Part shown: in pieces, positions 23,963 to 32,507 of the stretch | Numbering within the stretch: the stretch's first letter is position 1 | How the letters are laid out: every line of letters starts with the position of its first letter | Source: Candidatus Onthomonas avicola | GTDB taxonomy: Bacteria > Bacillota > Clostridia > Oscillospirales > Oscillospiraceae | Assembly (NCBI GenBank): GCA_018710845.1 | Contig: DVJB01000067.1 | Coordinates: 1-49,210, forward strand | DNA length: 49,210 nucleotides | Direction: 5' to 3' | Notes under the pieces: model-generated | Databases searched by the model: none | Seen by the model: the letters and a program-made list of their open reading frames with translations, nothing else | Told to the model about the DNA's origin: nothing | Made by a program: the position numbers and the translations under genes

Positions 23963-24574
23963 ATGGACCCTGAACTCGAGCAGCTCTTTGCCTGGCACTG
24001 TGCGCCCACCTTTGCCGGGCTGAAGGCGGCGAGTCTGGTCAGCTCTCCCCGCGCGCAGCGGGAGCAGCTGGCCGGGCAGCTTGGCCGGTACAACCGTGCA
24101 TTCCGGCGGCAGGGCCTGCGCTTTCGCCTGATTCCGACCCGCAGGGCCTGCGATCTGCTCCTGGTTTACCGGCCTGACATGCTCGAGCGGCTGCTGGCCC
24201 ATCCGGAGGTGCGGCGGCTGCTGGCCGCGCGCGGCTATCCGGTGGACGCGCCGCCCGAGCGGCAGCTGGAGCACCTGTGCCGGCAGCTTGCCGTGCGGGA
24301 GGAATTTCCACATGAGGTGGGCGTCTTTCTGGGCTACCCGCTCGAGGATGTGCTCGGGTTTGTGGAGCATCAGGGCAGGGAGTGCAAATGTGCCGGTCCC
24401 TGGAAGGTCTATTCCGATGTGGACCGTGCGCAGGCGCTCTTCCGGCGCTATGGCCAGTGCCGGGAGGCGGTGTGCCGCCGGGTGGCGGAGGGGACTTCCC
24501 TCGTGCGCCTGTTCGGCGGGGCAGAGCCGCAGCCGGTGGAATGGAACAATCGTGTAGGAGGTAACGGACAATGA
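23963..24574 (+). CDS. DUF3793 family protein
   Basis: 203 residues of the DUF3793 family, found in anaerobic Firmicutes, often with flavodoxin or metal-uptake genes. Stretches seen: FAWHCAPTFAGLKAASLVS, the conserved EFPHEVGVFLGYPLEDVLGF, CKCAGPWKVYSD and a late Cys near YGQCREAV. The Cys and His residues suggest metal binding, but no function is established. ATG 23963 is chosen because GGAAGGAGGCGG is immediately upstream. Its stop overlaps the flavodoxin start (ATGA), so the two proteins are coupled. The two operators upstream suggest metal-responsive control. Confidence 0.82.
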   Translation: MDPELEQLFAWHCAPTFAGLKAASLVSSPRAQREQLAGQLGRYNRAFRRQGLRFRLIPTRRACDLLLVYRPDMLERLLAHPEVRRLLAARGYPVDAPPERQLEHLCRQLAVREEFPHEVGVFLGYPLEDVLGFVEHQGRECKCAGPWKVYSDVDRAQALFRRYGQCREAVCRRVAEGTSLVRLFGGAEPQPVEWNNRVGGNGQ

Positions 24575-24999
24575 GCAAAGCAGCAGTGATTTATTGGAGT
24601 CAGACAGGCAACACCCAGCAGATGGCCGAGGCGGTGGCCGAGGGCATCCAAAATGCCGGCGGCGAGGTCAACCTCTGCCAGGTGTCCGACATCACGCCGG
24701 AGGCGGCGGCGGGGTATTCCCGCCTGGCCCTGGGCTGTCCCGCGATGGGCGCTGAGGTGCTGGAGGAGGCGGAATTTGCCCCCTTCTTTGAGAGCCTGCA
24801 GGGCTCGCTGGGCGGCAAGAGAGTCGCGCTCTTCGGCTCCTACGGCTGGGGCGACGGCGAGTGGATGCGCAACTGGCAGGAGGACGTGACCGCCTCGGGC
24901 GCGGAGCTGGTGAACGGAGAGGGTCTCATCGCCAACAACGAGCCGGACGAGGAGGCGCTGGATGCCTGCCGCGCGCTGGGCGCGGCGCTGATGGCGTGA
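24571..24999 (+). CDS. Flavodoxin
   Basis: 142 residues, short-chain flavodoxin. FMN phosphate-loop YWSQTGNTQQMAEAV (about 8-22), isoalloxazine loops around LGCPAMGAEVLE (50s) and FGSYGWGDGEWM (90s). A small cytoplasmic electron carrier that can replace ferredoxin, commonly induced when iron is scarce. Co-expression with DUF3793 under TTAG-N6-CTAA boxes shared with the siderophore importer supports an iron-response role here. That link is inference. Confidence 0.93.
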   Translation: MSKAAVIYWSQTGNTQQMAEAVAEGIQNAGGEVNLCQVSDITPEAAAGYSRLALGCPAMGAEVLEEAEFAPFFESLQGSLGGKRVALFGSYGWGDGEWMRNWQEDVTASGAELVNGEGLIANNEPDEEALDACRALGAALMA

Positions 25000-25074
25000 C
25001 CATCCCGGAGACGCCGGAGAAGGGACGCCGGATTCTGACATCTGAAATCTGAGAAAATCGAATCCATCGTGTGC

Positions 25075-25385
25075 GACCGGACAGGCTCAAATGGGGCGGG
25101 CCTGTCCGGTCAGTTTGTTGTCAGACAGCAGACTTGTCATCTGTGGCTAAGATCAAAATTTAGAAAGCCCTCCGCAGGAGTTTTGTTGCGTAGGCAACAA
25201 AACAAAATGCAATTCGTTTTGGGGACGGACATGTGCCGGCCCCAAAACACAGGGAGGTCGGGAGTGTGCCCGAAGGGCGCGCGAGCGACCGCATATTCGA
25301 ACAAAATCTACGATTTTGTTCGAGCGTGTCGATATGAATCGACACGCCGACCGGACAGGCTCAAATGGGGCGGGCCTGTCCGGTC
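25075..25385. repeat. Hairpin array bounded by two identical 37-nt stem-loops
   Basis: Region between the flavodoxin gene and a convergent membrane-protein gene. The bounding units 25075-25111 and 25349-25385 are identical: a 12-bp stem GACCGGACAGGC/GCCTGTCCGGTC with a 13-nt loop. Between them are perfect or near-perfect hairpins at 25180-25203 (10 bp, loop GTAG), 25216-25248 (9 bp plus 3), 25256-25290 (5 bp plus 8 bp with two G-T pairs, loop GAA), 25297-25323 (12 bp) and 25324-25347 (10 bp, loop ATGA). The last six hairpins lie almost end to end. No T runs follow them. No credible coding frame is present. Confidence 0.85.
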
Positions 25386-25405
25386 ATTGTCTTTCTTGGC
25401 GGTAT

Positions 25406-26224
25406 TTACTTGTTCTGCCCATCCGTGCGCTCCCGATAGAGGCGCATGGCCTCCTCACGGATGCGTGCGAGGGTGTCGCGATAGCGGGCGGAGCGGATGT
25501 GCTGGTAACGGCGGCGGAAGCGCTTGGAGTAGTGCGCCGCTCGGGCGACCAGATCGCTGTGGCGCAGCTCCAGCGCGGCGAGGGCGGCCTGCAGGCGAGC
25601 CTGCTCGGCCTTCTGCCGTCCAGCCAGCTGCAGCTCTCTCTGCCGCGCGGCCAGCTCATCCCGGGCCTGCTCGGCCAGGGTGAGGAAGCGCGTCGTGAGG
25701 GCCAGCCGCTGTACGGTGTACCCCGTATCCGCCAGCACCAGCAGCGCGAGCACGCCGGCCAGCCACCAGCGCAGCGGCGGCTGCAGCCGGGCCATCCAGG
25801 CCTCGGTCACCGGGTGAATATAGGCAATGGCCAGATAGGCGATGACGCCCCACCACAGGCTGATGGGCAGGCAGATACGTCCGTGCAGGTTCAGCGGCAC
25901 GCGGGAGTAGTCCCAATAGCGCATATGGGTGGTCGTCTCCAGCAGCCAGCCGACAAAGTACTCCCAGGCGGACATCACCACGCAGGCCGTCAGGTAAAAC
26001 AGCACCGGCCGGTCGAGCAGCGGCGTAAAGAACAGGACGATCAGCAACATCCCGACTCCGTAGATGGGGCACAGCGGGCCGGTCAGAAAGCCCCGGCGCA
26101 CCAGCCGGCGCGCCTTGGCGGAGCAGTAGATTGTCTCCATCCCCCAACCGAGGAAGGAGTACCAGAGAAAGTAGAGAAACAGCTCGGAGAGCGGAATGCC
26201 GAGCAGGCAGGGTTCGTTCATCAC
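25406..26224 (-). CDS. PF06541 membrane protein (putative ABC-transporter type IV)
   Basis: 272 residues. About five hydrophobic segments in the first 165 residues, including FLYFLWYSFLGWGMETIYCS and FLTGPLCPIYGVGMLLIV, the marks of the PF06541 family. A long basic coiled-coil tail (about 175-265) follows, rich in Arg/Glu/Ala. The family name suggests a transporter, but no transport function is demonstrated and there is no partner ATPase here. It starts four bases after the DUF4364 stop, so it is the second gene of that operon. The charged tail probably faces the cytoplasm. Confidence 0.83.
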   Translation of the reverse strand: MMNEPCLLGIPLSELFLYFLWYSFLGWGMETIYCSAKARRLVRRGFLTGPLCPIYGVGMLLIVLFFTPLLDRPVLFYLTACVVMSAWEYFVGWLLETTTHMRYWDYSRVPLNLHGRICLPISLWWGVIAYLAIAYIHPVTEAWMARLQPPLRWWLAGVLALLVLADTGYTVQRLALTTRFLTLAEQARDELAARQRELQLAGRQKAEQARLQAALAALELRHSDLVARAAHYSKRFRRRYQHIRSARYRDTLARIREEAMRLYRERTDGQNK

Positions 26225-26228
26225 CGGC

Positions 26229-26750
26229 TCACTCCAACAGCTGATTCAAAATGACGTGGTAGATCTCCTCCGGCCGCTCTCGGAACCGGCGGCAGATCTG
26301 CTCTGCCAGCGGCCGGTCGGGCGCCAGCAGCTCCAGCGTCATCATATTGCCGCGGTCGTCGTCCAGCACCAGCCGGGCGGTGTAGCCCGAGTCGTCCGGA
26401 CGGGGCAGCGCCTCGGCGCGCACCTGCTGCGCGCGCAGCAGTCTCCGGTTGAGAGCGTCCGTGCTGCGGTCGCAGCGCACGCGCACGGAGTAGGGCAGCT
26501 CCTCCTCCGTCGTCTTGCCGTTGCTGCGGCCCTTCGGCGTGATGGAGATCAGGCCGTCCGCGTTGGTCTGCACATGGCCCGTCTCCTCCAGCTTGCCGAG
26601 CGCCTCGGCAAACTGGAAATAGTTCACCCCCTCGTCGCACAGGGCCAGGTCGGTCAGGTCCGCCATCGACACCGGCACGTCCAGCCGCGCGAGGATATAG
26701 AGCACCAGCTCCATCACTTCCAGCGGCGTCTTGATAAAACCAATTGACAT
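26229..26750 (-). CDS. DUF4364 family protein
   Basis: 173 residues of the DUF4364 family. The N-terminal 75 residues (FIKTPLEVMELVLYILARLD, then YFQFAEALGKLEETGHV) look like a winged helix-turn-helix, so a role as a small regulator is plausible but unproven. A C-terminal part of beta strands ends in an EEIYHVILNQLLE helix. It lies first in an operon with the PF06541 membrane protein, a pairing I believe recurs in Clostridia. It is transcribed divergently from the amidohydrolase. Confidence 0.8.
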   Translation of the reverse strand: MSIGFIKTPLEVMELVLYILARLDVPVSMADLTDLALCDEGVNYFQFAEALGKLEETGHVQTNADGLISITPKGRSNGKTTEEELPYSVRVRCDRSTDALNRRLLRAQQVRAEALPRPDDSGYTARLVLDDDRGNMMTLELLAPDRPLAEQICRRFRERPEEIYHVILNQLLE

Positions 26751-26773
26751 AAAACCATCCTTTCCGGGGTGGA

Positions 26774-26841
26774 CGGCAGCGCTCCGTCTGCCGGAAGTTT
26801 TGTTGTGATCTTATTATAATGCCTGCGTGCGTTGGCCGCAA
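26774..26841 (-). promoter_or_regulatory. DUF4364 operon promoter with leader hairpin
   Basis: Leftward TTGCGG (26841-26836), 17 bp, TATAAT (26818-26813). CGGCAG and CTGCCG (26774-26779, 26788-26793) form a stem in the leader, downstream of the predicted start near 26806. An alternative outer pairing is TTCCGG/CCGGAA. Confidence 0.7.
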
Positions 26842-26862
26842 GTGCGCATTTTCAGCCGGACC

Positions 26863-26916
26863 TTGTCATTTGTGCCCAGACGGGGTATTATGGAGAAAAG
26901 AGGGAGCGCCTCCCTC
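26863..26916 (+). promoter_or_regulatory. Amidohydrolase promoter with leader hairpin
   Basis: TTGTCA (26863-26868), 17 bp, TATTAT (26886-26891). GAGGGAG (26900-26906) and CTCCCTC (26910-26916) make a 7-bp stem right at the predicted start. A second small stem, GCCC/GGGC, follows. Confidence 0.7.
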
Positions 26917-26990
26917 ATAGGCTGCCCCGGTGCGGGCATACTGACGGATGGGACAGGCCCATAAAATCTATGATACGAGGAGAATGCCGT

Positions 26991-28583
26991 ATGACAGGAC
27001 AGCTCCTGCTTCGGAACGCCAATGTGATCACCATGGACGTACCTTTTCGCGCCGAGGCGCTGCTCGTGGAGGACGGACGCATCTGCGCGGTGGGCCGGCT
27101 GGACGAGGTACAGGCCGCCGCCCGCCCGGACGCGCGCCGGGCAGACCTCGGCGGACGGACGGTGCTGCCCGCCTTTCTCGACCCGCACAGCCACGCCCTG
27201 GCCTATGCCGTCTCCCTGCTGCAGATCTCGCTCGCCGGCTGCGCGACGCCGGAGGAGGTCTGCGCGCGGCTGCGTGAGGCGGTGCGCCGCCGGCCGCCGC
27301 GGGCAGGGGAGTGGGTGCAGGCTGCGGGGTATGACCACAACCGTTTTCCGGACAGGCGTCACCCCGCGCGTGAGCTGCTGGACGCCGCCGTACCCGACTT
27401 CCCCCTCGTCATCCAGCACCAGTCAGGGCATGCGGGCGTGCTCAACACCCGCGCGCTCAAGGCGCTTGGCCTCGGGCCGGAGACGCCCGATCCGGAGGGC
27501 GGCAGCTATGGCAGGGGGGCGGATGGCCGGCTCACCGGCTATCTGGAGGAGAACGCCTTTCTCGCCGCCCTGGGCCGCATCCCCCTGCCCGGCCCCGAGG
27601 CGCTGTGCGCGGCGGCAGAGGAGGCGCAGACGGTCTACGCCTCCCACGGCATTGCCACCGCGCAGGAGGGGATGATGACGGCGGCGCTCGCGGACTATTA
27701 CGCCGCCCTAGTGGAGCGCGGCGCGCTGCGTCTGGACGTGGTGGGCTATGCCGCGCCGGCCCAGCTGCCGCTCTTTCAGAGCCGGCTGCCCCGGTGCTGC
27801 GGACAGTACAGCGGCCGGTTCCGGCTGGGCGGGGTCAAGCTGGTGCTCGACGGCTCGCCGCAGGCCCGCACCGCCTGGCTCAACGAGCCGTACGAAGGGG
27901 ACACCGCCCGCGGCTATCCCGCCCTGACGGACGAGGCGGTGATCTCCGCCCTGCGCGCGGCGACTTGTGTGGGCCTGCAGACGCTGGCCCACTGCAACGG
28001 CGACGCGGCCTGTGATCAGTTCATCCGCTGCTGCGCCGTGGTGGAGCGGGAGCTGCCCGCACTGAGACAGCTGCGCCCGGTGATGATTCATGCCCAGCTC
28101 CTGCGGCGCGACCGGATGGGGGAGATGGCGCGGCTCGGCATTATCCCCTCCTTTTTTGCCGCGCATATCTACCACTGGGGGGAGGACCACATCGCAAACC
28201 TCGGCCGGGCGCGGGCGGAGCGGATCAGCCCCCTCGGCAGCGCAGCCCGGGCGGGCCTGCCGTTCACCCTTCATCAGGATACGCCCGTTCTGCCGCCGGA
28301 TATGCTCGAGACGGTGTGGTGTGCCGCCGTGCGGCGCACGCGCGCGGGCACAAATCTTGCCCCGGAGGAGCGAGTGAGCGTGTATGAGGCGCTGCGGGCG
28401 GTCACCGCCCACGCCGCCTGCCAGTACGGCGAGGAGAGGGAGAAGGGGACCCTGAGCCCGGGCAAGCGGGCCGACCTGGTCGTGCTGGACGGAGACCCGC
28501 TCACGATGCCGGCCGAGGAGCTGCGCGCGCTGCGGATACTTGCCACGTTGAAGGAGGGGGAGGTACTCTACCGGGCACAATAA
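26991..28583 (+). CDS. Amidohydrolase, YtcJ-like
   Basis: 530 residues of the amidohydrolase_3/YtcJ-like family. The N-terminal beta-sandwich begins LLLRNANVITMD. The metal-binding motif DPHSHA follows near residue 65, and ITAHAACQYGEEREKGTLSPG then GKRADLVVLDGDP closes the composite domain. These metal-dependent hydrolases cleave amides or related bonds of small molecules. The substrate is not predictable. No signal peptide, so cytoplasmic. ATG 26991 is preferred because GAGGAG precedes it. A longer in-frame start at 26832 would lie upstream of the promoter. Confidence 0.87.
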   Translation: MTGQLLLRNANVITMDVPFRAEALLVEDGRICAVGRLDEVQAAARPDARRADLGGRTVLPAFLDPHSHALAYAVSLLQISLAGCATPEEVCARLREAVRRRPPRAGEWVQAAGYDHNRFPDRRHPARELLDAAVPDFPLVIQHQSGHAGVLNTRALKALGLGPETPDPEGGSYGRGADGRLTGYLEENAFLAALGRIPLPGPEALCAAAEEAQTVYASHGIATAQEGMMTAALADYYAALVERGALRLDVVGYAAPAQLPLFQSRLPRCCGQYSGRFRLGGVKLVLDGSPQARTAWLNEPYEGDTARGYPALTDEAVISALRAATCVGLQTLAHCNGDAACDQFIRCCAVVERELPALRQLRPVMIHAQLLRRDRMGEMARLGIIPSFFAAHIYHWGEDHIANLGRARAERISPLGSAARAGLPFTLHQDTPVLPPDMLETVWCAAVRRTRAGTNLAPEERVSVYEALRAVTAHAACQYGEEREKGTLSPGKRADLVVLDGDPLTMPAEELRALRILATLKEGEVLYRAQ

Positions 28584-28596
28584 CGGCGAAACAGGC

Positions 28597-28627
28597 GTGC
28601 CGTCCGGATAGACAGCACGCCCGTTTT
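28597..28627 (+). terminator. Bidirectional terminator between amidohydrolase and lipoprotein
   Basis: GGCGTGC and GCACGCC pair around a 14-nt loop, followed by CGTTTT rightward. Reading leftward the same stem is followed by CTGTTT. It serves the convergent genes ending at 28583 and 28666. Confidence 0.65.
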
Positions 28628-28665
28628 ATGGAAGATCCGTCTCGGCTTGTGTCTCTGAAGACCGC

Positions 28666-29700
28666 TCACCGCGCGGTGGGCAGAAGCTCCTCCAACGTGT
28701 ACGCCCCGGTCGCCGTGTCGGTGGTGTAGGAGAAGGAGATGGTCACGCCCGGGTCCATCGCGCCCAGCTCGGCGGCGAGTTCCTCGCTGCACTGGAAGAC
28801 GAACGGCTCGCCGTCCACCAAAATTTCCACCGAGTGGCTGTCCGCCAGACCAACCAGCTCACCGGAACCCTCCGCTGCCTCTGTGGCTTCGGTAGCGGCA
28901 CTGGCGGCGGCGTCGGTGACGGTATAGAGGAAGAGCGGGTCGGTGATGCCGTCGGCATAGGGGTTGGCCATCAGCGTGAAGGTGCCGGAGGCGATCACGG
29001 TTCCGTCCTCACCGGTCAGCACCGCCTCGGCGGTGTAGTTGTCCTCGCCGTTTGCGCTCCAAGCGGTGATGGTGGTCTCCGTCGCGCTGCGGTCAGACAT
29101 CCAGACCAGGCCGAAGGCGTCCCAGCCCTCGTCATAGCTCAGCCCGTGCTCCTCGGGGACCAGGGTGTCGATGGGCAGGTCGGAGTAGTCCCCAAAGGCG
29201 GCCGCGGCGCACTCCTGCACCGACTGGCGGACATAGAGCTCGTTGTTCTCCCCGGTGGTCATCAGCAGGTCGCCGTGGTTGGCGAGCATGTAATACAGGA
29301 CACTCCAGAAATAATCTGTGTACGCTGCGCTGTGCGCGCCGGCGACGCCGTCACTGACCGCCAACAGGATGCTGTCAAATACCGGCAGCATGTCCTGCGC
29401 GTCCTGCGGGATTTCGGCCTGGGCCCCGGTCTCCCCGTCCGAGGGGGTCTCGGGTGCCGACTCCTGCGTCGGGGCCTCCGTTTCCTCGTCCTCCGGCGCG
29501 GTGTCCGTCACGGCGGGGTCCTCCGGCTCGGGATCTTCGGTCTCGGCGGTGTCGTCCGTCTCCGCCGTCCCGGTCTCGCCGGTCTCCGAGGTGGAGTCCT
29601 CCGCCGTGTCCTCCCCGGCGGGAGCGGAACCGTTGCAGGCGGCGAGGGCGAATACGAGCGCGAGGGCGAGCAGCAGCGCGAGCATTTTCCTGAGCTTCAT
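28666..29700 (-). CDS. Acidic-linker lipoprotein of unknown function
   Basis: 344 residues. Lipoprotein signal with lipobox LAAC (Cys22), then about 75 residues almost wholly of Glu, Asp, Thr, Ser, Pro and Ala (EDTAEDSTSETGETGTAETD and onward), then a globular part from about residue 100 (DMLPVFDSILLAVSDGVAGA). I do not recognise the globular domain. It has few Cys and ends in a beta-rich part (SVEILVDGEPFVFQCS). The linker probably lets the domain reach through the wall. GGAGG precedes the ATG. It lies just downstream of mreB on the same strand but after a terminator, so it is probably expressed separately. Confidence 0.75.
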   Translation of the reverse strand: MKLRKMLALLLALALVFALAACNGSAPAGEDTAEDSTSETGETGTAETDDTAETEDPEPEDPAVTDTAPEDEETEAPTQESAPETPSDGETGAQAEIPQDAQDMLPVFDSILLAVSDGVAGAHSAAYTDYFWSVLYYMLANHGDLLMTTGENNELYVRQSVQECAAAAFGDYSDLPIDTLVPEEHGLSYDEGWDAFGLVWMSDRSATETTITAWSANGEDNYTAEAVLTGEDGTVIASGTFTLMANPYADGITDPLFLYTVTDAAASAATEATEAAEGSGELVGLADSHSVEILVDGEPFVFQCSEELAAELGAMDPGVTISFSYTTDTATGAYTLEELLPTAR

Positions 29701-29744
29701 GGGAAATACCTCCTTATAGATTGGAATTGATTGGGATAATTTAC

Positions 29745-29774
29745 AAAAACCGGAAGGACGGGGTGTCCTTCCGG
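29745..29774 (-). terminator. Terminator of mreB
   Basis: Leftward CCGGAAGGAC (29774-29765) pairs with GTCCTTCCGG (29759-29750), a perfect 10-bp stem, followed by five T. Confidence 0.85.
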
Positions 29775-29785
29775 GGTCTGAGTGT

Positions 29786-30814
29786 TTAGCTGTTCATCTG
29801 TTTACGGCGGCTGAGGTTCATCGTGCCGTCCTGCATCTCGCGGATGGACTCCAGGCTCTTGCCGGTGCCGTAGGCCACGCAGGAGATGGCGTCGTCCGCC
29901 ACATGGGTCTCAATGCCGGTGTGCGACTCGACGAGCTGGTCAAAGCCCCAGACGAGGCTGCCGCCGCCGGTCATCACGATGCCGTTGGTGGAGATATCCG
30001 CCACCAGCTCGGGCGGCGTGCGCTCCAGTACACCGTGGATCGCGTCCACGATTCGCTGAGCCGGCTCCTCAAAGGCCTCAATCATCTCACTGGAGGAGAC
30101 GGAGATCACCCGCGGCAGGCCGGTCATCTGGTCGTGGCCGGTCACCTCGACCGTCTGCTCCTCCGGGCGGGGGAAGACGCAGCCGATGGAGATCTTCAGC
30201 TCTTCCGCCGTGCGCGAACCGATGAGCACGTTGTGCTTGCGGCGGATGTATCGAATCACGGCGTCATCAAACTGGTCGCCGGCGATCTTGATGGAGGTGG
30301 ACTCCACCACACCGGAGAGGGAGATCACCGCCACGTCCGTCGTGCCGCCGCCGATGTCCACGATCATGTGGCCTTCCGGCTGGGCGATGTCGATACCCGC
30401 GCCGATGGCCGCCGCGACCGGCTCCTCGATCAGGTAGACCTTGCGCGCTCCAGCCTGGATGCCGGCGTCAATGACGGCGCGCTCCTCCACCTCGGTGATG
30501 CCCGAGGGGACGCAGATGACCACGCGGGGCTTGAACAGGCGCACCGGGGCCACCTTGCGGATGAACTCGCGCAGCATCCGCTCCGTCATGTCATAGTCGG
30601 AGATCACGCCGTCGCGCAGCGGCCGCAGGGCGACAATGTTGCCGGGCGTACGGCCCAGCATGCGGCGGGCTTCGGTGCCCACCTTGAGCAGGCGGCCGGT
30701 GGTCTTGTCAATGGCGACCACCGACGGCTCGCGCAGCACCACGCCCTTGCCCTGCACATAGACGAGGACGGAGGCGGTGCCGAGGTCAATGCCAATATCA
30801 CGTACAAAGCTCAT
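29786..30814 (-). CDS. mreB: Rod shape-determining protein MreB/Mbl
   Basis: 342 residues, the normal MreB length. Actin-fold motifs: phosphate-1 DIGIDLGTASVLVYV, connect-1 PSGITEVEERAV, phosphate-2 VDIGGGTTDVAVISL, adenosine motif VMTGGGSLVWGFD. It forms membrane-bound filaments that guide lateral wall synthesis. It is a lone copy without mreCD, as often for Mbl-type paralogues. I chose ATG 30814 because the protein then starts MSFVRDIGIDLG and GGAAGG lies nine bases away. ATG 30820 is also possible. Confidence 0.93.
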   Translation of the reverse strand: MSFVRDIGIDLGTASVLVYVQGKGVVLREPSVVAIDKTTGRLLKVGTEARRMLGRTPGNIVALRPLRDGVISDYDMTERMLREFIRKVAPVRLFKPRVVICVPSGITEVEERAVIDAGIQAGARKVYLIEEPVAAAIGAGIDIAQPEGHMIVDIGGGTTDVAVISLSGVVESTSIKIAGDQFDDAVIRYIRRKHNVLIGSRTAEELKISIGCVFPRPEEQTVEVTGHDQMTGLPRVISVSSSEMIEAFEEPAQRIVDAIHGVLERTPPELVADISTNGIVMTGGGSLVWGFDQLVESHTGIETHVADDAISCVAYGTGKSLESIREMQDGTMNLSRRKQMNS

Positions 30815-30853
30815 ATCCATACACCTTCCAGGGGAAAACTGCCTTTGCCAGAC

Positions 30854-30910
30854 CGCGGGCGGGCACGCCCGCGTCACCGTTATTATACCCACTCCCGTTC
30901 GGTATTGCAA
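30854..30910 (-). promoter_or_regulatory. mreB promoter with leader hairpin
   Basis: Leftward TTGCAA (30910-30905), 17 bp, TATAAT (30887-30882), about 40 bp after the comF stop. CGCGGGC (30873-30867) and GCCCGCG (30860-30854) form a perfect 7-bp stem with a 6-nt loop, starting about two bases after the predicted transcription start. Confidence 0.8.
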
Positions 30911-30948
30911 TTGCCTGCCGGGACTTCGCCGAAAAAAATCAGAAGAAT

Positions 30949-31644
30949 TTATCGGCGTTTTTCGACATCCCCGCGCACGCCGCCGCGGGCGAGGGCCAGA
31001 CAGAACACCTCTGCCGCGCCTGCTTCCAGCAGCACGCGGCTGCACGCGGAGAGCGTAGAACCGGTGGTGACAATGTCATCTATCAGCAAAATCCGGCGGC
31101 CGGACACCTCCGCCTTCCGGCAGAGCCGGTAGGCGCCGGCGGCGTTCTGCTCCCGCGCCCGGCCGGGGAGGGAGGACTGCGGCCGGGTGTAGCGCGCCTT
31201 CACCAGCAGCCGGACCGGCCGCATCTGATAGGCCAGCGCCGCCTCCTCCGCCAGCAGGCGCGCCTGGTCGTAACCGCGCGCATACCGCCGCCTCCAGTGC
31301 AGCGGCGCCCAGGTCACGAGATCGGGCGGGTCGGGGAAGTGCTCTTCGGCGCAGGCGCGCAAAAGCGGGCCATAGGCGCTGGCATAGTACGGCCGTCCCT
31401 GAAATTTAAAGCGCCGCAGCGAGCGTACCACCTGCTTTTCATAGCGCAGCGGCGCGGCGCAGACGGTGTAGTCGAGGCCGAGCCGGAGCGCGTCCCGCCC
31501 GCCGGTGCGCGGCATCGTCTCCCGGCAAGGACGGCAGATGCCGAGCGCGGGGGAACCGGCCTCCAGCAGCGCGCCGCAGAAGACGCAGCGGGGCGGGTAG
31601 ATCAGGCCGAGCAGTTCCCGGCCCAGCGCGGCGGGGGAGCGCAC
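30949..31644 (-). CDS. comF: ComF-family phosphoribosyltransferase-like protein
   Basis: 231 residues. N-terminal zinc ribbon with Cys20, Cys23, Cys37 and Cys40 (CVFC, then CRPC), followed by a type I PRTase fold with the PRPP loop ILLIDDIVTTGST near residue 190. ComF homologues are needed for DNA uptake in some Firmicutes, but many genomes carry them without full competence, and the biochemical role is unclear. It begins three bases after the mrp-like stop, so it is the second gene of that unit. Confidence 0.88.
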   Translation of the reverse strand: MRSPAALGRELLGLIYPPRCVFCGALLEAGSPALGICRPCRETMPRTGGRDALRLGLDYTVCAAPLRYEKQVVRSLRRFKFQGRPYYASAYGPLLRACAEEHFPDPPDLVTWAPLHWRRRYARGYDQARLLAEEAALAYQMRPVRLLVKARYTRPQSSLPGRAREQNAAGAYRLCRKAEVSGRRILLIDDIVTTGSTLSACSRVLLEAGAAEVFCLALARGGVRGDVEKRR

Positions 31645-31647
31645 GGT

Positions 31648-32487
31648 TCAGCGAACGGAGGAGAGCTGGCCGTCCAGATAGGCGGCGGCATCCATCAGAT
31701 CATTGGGCTGGTGCTCCTCCAGGCGGCCCGCGTCACAGTCGGCGGCGAGGGAGGGGTCCATCGGCAGCTGGGCGAGCACCGGCACATGGTGCGCCGCGGC
31801 CACCTCGGCGATCTTGCTCTGGCCGAAGATGTGGTGGCGCTTGCCGCAGTCAGGACACTGGAAATAGCTGAAGTTCTCAATCAGGCCGAGCACCGGGATC
31901 TGCATCAGCTCCGCCATCTTGAGGGCTTTGGTCACGATCATGGACACCAGGTCCTGCGGAGAGGTGACCACCACGATGCCGTCCACCGGCAGGGACTGGA
32001 AAACGGTGAGCGGCACGTCGCCCGTTCCGGGAGGCATGTCCACAAACAGGTAGTCCACGTCCCCCCAGTAGGTCTCATTCCAGAACTGCTTGACCGCCCC
32101 GGCGATCACCGGACCGCGCCAGACGACGGGATCCGTCTCGTTGTCGGTGAGCAGGTTGAGGGAGATGACCTCGATGCCGCCCCGGGTCTTGGCGGGGAGC
32201 ATCCCCTCCTCGGCGGCCATGATCCGCCCGGAGAGCCCAAAGCCCTTCGGGATGGAGGGGCCGGTGATGTCGGCGTCCAGGATGCCGACCTTCTTCCCCA
32301 GCCGGGACATCGCCACGGCCAGCGTGGAGGTCACCATGCTCTTGCCGACGCCGCCCTTGCCGCTCACCACGCCGATGACGTGACCGATCTTGGAAAAGGG
32401 GTTGGCTGCCTCGTGAAGATCCTGCGGCGCGGTGCGCTCGGCGCAGTTCGCGCCGCAGGTGGAACAATCGTGCGTACACTCTGCCAT
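31648..32487 (-). CDS. Mrp/NBP35-type iron-sulfur carrier ATPase
   Basis: 279 residues. N-terminal Cys cluster CTHDCSTCGANC, deviant Walker A SGKGGVGKS (about 42-50), VDMPPGTGD, and CPDCGKRHHIFG near 210 whose two Cys bind a bridging cluster in the dimer. It holds and transfers Fe-S clusters to apoproteins. The extra N-terminal Cys motif resembles the NBP35-like subgroup common in clostridia. It has its own promoter and leads comF. Confidence 0.9.
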   Translation of the reverse strand: MAECTHDCSTCGANCAERTAPQDLHEAANPFSKIGHVIGVVSGKGGVGKSMVTSTLAVAMSRLGKKVGILDADITGPSIPKGFGLSGRIMAAEEGMLPAKTRGGIEVISLNLLTDNETDPVVWRGPVIAGAVKQFWNETYWGDVDYLFVDMPPGTGDVPLTVFQSLPVDGIVVVTSPQDLVSMIVTKALKMAELMQIPVLGLIENFSYFQCPDCGKRHHIFGQSKIAEVAAAHHVPVLAQLPMDPSLAADCDAGRLEEHQPNDLMDAAAYLDGQLSSVR

Positions 32488-32507
32488 TGTGAAAGACTCC
32501 TTTGTCT

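Noticed and set aside
25160-25345. Leftward 61-codon open frame across the hairpin array
   Set aside because: It runs through several perfect stems, has no ribosome site, and its composition follows the repeats. It is better explained as a by-product of the structured DNA.
25075-25385. CRISPR array
   Set aside because: Only the two end units are identical. The inner hairpins differ in sequence and spacing, and no cas gene is present.
25075-25385. Retron RNA or group II intron
   Set aside because: No reverse transcriptase gene lies in the window, and I see no retron-like inverted a1/a2 ends beyond the 37-nt hairpins themselves.
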